Positions 4,104 to 5,443 of a stretch of 5,443 nucleotides of DNA are shown piece by piece. The stretch spans positions 1-5,443 of the forward strand of contig QFOV01000228.1 of assembly GCA_003248565.1 (NCBI GenBank), given 5' to 3'. The notes below the pieces were generated by a model, which was not told the origin of the DNA, made no database searches, and saw only the letters and a list, made by a program, of their open reading frames with translations. Each line of letters begins with the position of its first letter. Position 1 is the first letter of the stretch. Origin of the DNA: Stenotrophomonas sp. (GTDB taxonomy: Bacteria > Pseudomonadota > Gammaproteobacteria > Xanthomonadales > Xanthomonadaceae). Made by a program: the position numbers and the translations under genes.

Positions 4104-4730
4104 ATGGACAACCGAACCAAAGCTCTGAACATGGTTCCGATGGTGGTCGAACAGACCAGCCGCGGCGAGCGCGCCTACGATATCTATTCGCGCCTGCTCA
4201 AAGAGCGCCTGATTTTCCTGGTCGGTCCGATCGACGACCACATGGCGAACGTTGTGGTCGCGCAGCTGCTGTTCCTTGAGTCGGAAAACCCCGAGAAGGA
4301 AATCAGCATCTACATCAACTCGCCGGGCGGCGTGGTCACGGCTGGCATGGCGATCTACGACACCATGCAGTACATCAAGCCGGACGTCAGCACCACCTGC
4401 ATCGGCCAGGCCGCCTCGATGGGCGCGCTGCTGCTGGCTGCCGGTGCGCCGGGCAAGCGCTTCGCGCTGCCGAACTCACGCGTGATGATCCACCAGCCGC
4501 TCGGCGGCTACCAGGGCCAGGCCACGGACATCGACATCCACGCCCGTGAAATCCTGACCCTGCGTTCGCGCCTGAACGAAGTGCTGGCCAAGCACACCGG
4601 CCAGGACCTGGAGACCATCGCCCGCGACACCGAGCGTGACAACTTCAAGAGCGCGGCCGAAGCTGCGGCGTACGGCCTGGTGGACCAGGTGCTGGAGCGC
4701 CGTCCGGAAGAGAGCATCCAGGCCTCCTGA
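4104..4730 (+). CDS. clpP: ATP-dependent Clp protease proteolytic subunit
   Basis: A 208-residue serine protease forming the double-heptamer chamber that degrades substrates delivered by ClpX or ClpA. The catalytic triad is intact: Ser105 in GQAASMGALL, His130 in VMIHQPLGG, and Asp179 in DTERDN. Its spacing (25 and 49 residues) equals that of E. coli ClpP. The oxyanion/substrate loop INSPGGVVTAG is at 71-81. The N-terminus MDNRTKALNMVPMVVEQT is short; family members are usually processed near the VPMV segment, so a brief propeptide is likely. The ATG at 4104 is chosen because it gives the family length. Its Shine-Dalgarno AGGTG (4090-4094) is moderate, 9 nt away. An in-frame GTG at 4092 overlaps that site and has none of its own. 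No heat-shock promoter was recognised just upstream. The gene lies 66 bp after tig and 128 bp before clpX. Confidence 0.97.
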   Translation: MDNRTKALNMVPMVVEQTSRGERAYDIYSRLLKERLIFLVGPIDDHMANVVVAQLLFLESENPEKEISIYINSPGGVVTAGMAIYDTMQYIKPDVSTTCIGQAASMGALLLAAGAPGKRFALPNSRVMIHQPLGGYQGQATDIDIHAREILTLRSRLNEVLAKHTGQDLETIARDTERDNFKSAAEAAAYGLVDQVLERRPEESIQAS

Positions 4731-4764
4731 TGCGTTGAACGGCCAGAAAATCGGCCTGATTTTG

Positions 4765-4800
4765 CAGGGTCGGAACCGGACTGGTGTCCCTCCGGCCCTG
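4765..4800 (+). other. Two-level hairpin in the clpP-clpX gap
   Basis: A 9-bp outer stem (4765-4773 with 4792-4800, one G-U) encloses an inner GGAC/GTCC stem (4778-4781, 4786-4789). No T-run follows, so it is more likely an mRNA 3'-end or processing structure of clpP than an intrinsic terminator. Confidence 0.45.
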
Positions 4801-4809
4801 TGCTATTCT
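4801..4809 (+). promoter_or_regulatory. Candidate extended -10 promoter for clpX
   Basis: TGC followed by TATTCT forms an extended -10 (TGn plus four of six matches). No clear -35 is seen 17 bp upstream (CTGGTG), which is acceptable for extended -10 promoters. Initiation would fall near 4816. Confidence 0.45.
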
Positions 4810-4819
4810 CGAAATTGAA

Positions 4820-4837
4820 CCCCCTGTTCAGAGGGGG
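4820..4837 (+). other. Hairpin at the predicted clpX mRNA 5' end
   Basis: CCCCCT (4820-4825) pairs perfectly with AGGGGG (4832-4837) around GTTCAG. It would sit about 4 nt from the 5' end of a transcript starting near 4816. It holds the only strongly G-rich Shine-Dalgarno-like stretch of the leader, but that lies 21 nt before the ATG. Confidence 0.55.
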
Positions 4838-4858
4838 AAGCAACTGGGTAAGCGAAGC

Positions 4859-5443
4859 ATGAGCGAAGACCGGCAAGGTCGTACCGGGGACAGCAGCGGC
4901 AAGATTCTGTACTGCTCGTTCTGCGGCAAGAGTCAGCACGAAGTTCGTAAGCTGATCGCAGGCCCGAGCGTATTCATCTGTGATGAATGCGTGGAGCTGT
5001 GCAACGACATCATCCGTGAGGAACTTGAGGAAAAGGCGCAGTCGGCGCGCAGTTCGCTGCCCAAGCCGCGCGAGATCCTCGAGGTGCTCGACCAGTACGT
5101 GATTGGCCAGAACCGCGCCAAGCGCACGCTGGCGGTTGCGGTGTACAACCACTACAAGCGCATCGAGAGTCGTTCCAAGAGCGACGACGTCGAGCTGTCC
5201 AAGTCCAACATCCTGCTGGTCGGCCCGACCGGTTCGGGCAAGACGCTGCTGGCCGAAACGCTGGCGCGCCTGCTCAACGTGCCGTTCACCATGGCTGATG
5301 CAACCACCCTGACCGAAGCCGGTTACGTGGGTGAGGACGTGGAAAACATCATCCAGAAGCTGCTGCAGAAGTGCGACTACGACGTCGAGAAGGCACAGCA
5401 GGGCATCGTCTACATCGATGAAATCGACAAGATCTCGCGCAAG
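4859..5443 (+). CDS. clpX: ATP-dependent Clp protease ATP-binding subunit ClpX, 5' part (runs off window)
   Basis: AAA+ unfoldase that recognises tagged substrates, unfolds them with ATP and threads them into ClpP. The first 195 codons are present and the frame is open to the window end. The N-terminal zinc-binding domain has four cysteines, C19-x2-C22 and C41-x2-C44, within YCSFCGKSQHEVRKL and FICDECVELC. The AAA+ module follows: Walker A GPTGSGKT at 122-129, the substrate-gripping pore loop GYVG at 155-158, and Walker B IVYIDEID at 183-190. All are intact. The C-terminal IGF loop that docks on ClpP, sensor 2 and the small domain lie outside. Start MSEDRQGRTGDSSGK is the only ATG compatible with the family. 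Its Shine-Dalgarno is weak, with no GGAG-like core within 10 nt. It lies 128 bp after clpP, with a separate promoter candidate in that gap. Confidence 0.97.
   Translation, partial: MSEDRQGRTGDSSGKILYCSFCGKSQHEVRKLIAGPSVFICDECVELCNDIIREELEEKAQSARSSLPKPREILEVLDQYVIGQNRAKRTLAVAVYNHYKRIESRSKSDDVELSKSNILLVGPTGSGKTLLAETLARLLNVPFTMADATTLTEAGYVGEDVENIIQKLLQKCDYDVEKAQQGIVYIDEIDKISRK

Noticed and set aside
4508..5152. 214-codon minus-strand frame spanning the clpP-clpX gap
   Set aside because: It is antisense to two conserved genes and is a codon-bias shadow without a ribosome binding site.

Overview
The window is high-GC chromosomal DNA from a gammaproteobacterium, most likely Stenotrophomonas or a close Xanthomonadaceae relative. 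Three observations support this. There are short palindromes that start with GTAG and carry TGCCGAGC/GCTCGGCA arms, matching the SMAG repeats known from Stenotrophomonas maltophilia. The isocitrate dehydrogenase is of the NAD type. A tRNA block precedes a tig-clpP-clpX cluster. No database search was possible, so the genus is an inference from remembered family features.

Layout. (1) 1-550: 3' part of an NAD-dependent isocitrate dehydrogenase gene (+), closed by a strong intrinsic terminator. (2) 607-725: convergent intergenic region with three SMAG-type repeats, two of which form a 24-bp inverted repeat, and then the terminator of the minus-strand gene. (3) 770-1531: a seven-helix Bax inhibitor-1/YccA-family membrane protein (-). 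(4) 1532-1671: divergent control region with a good sigma-70-like promoter for the tRNA operon. (5) 1672-2322: tRNA-Pro(TGG), tRNA-Arg(TCT), tRNA-His(GTG) and two identical tRNA-Lys(CTT) genes. Each Lys copy has its own intrinsic terminator and a candidate promoter at nearly the same relative position. (6) 2323-2481: intergenic DNA with an imperfect palindrome resembling another REP-type family. (7) 2482-2566: tRNA-Leu(TAG). (8) 2567-2741: a structured leader. (9) 2742-4037 tig, 4104-4730 clpP, and 4859 to the window end clpX (3' truncated).

How the genes work together. Trigger factor binds nascent chains at the ribosome. ClpP is the serine-protease barrel, and ClpX is the AAA+ unfoldase that feeds it. 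Together they form the standard protein-quality-control locus. The tRNA block supplies Pro, Arg, His, Lys and Leu acceptors for translation. Isocitrate dehydrogenase belongs to the TCA cycle and has no evident functional link to its neighbours.

I found no evidence of a new multi-gene system. This is a housekeeping region. Its interest lies in the intergenic architecture: SMAG repeats placed against terminators, the promoter-tRNA-terminator duplication of tRNA-Lys, and a hairpin at the predicted 5' end of the clpX mRNA.
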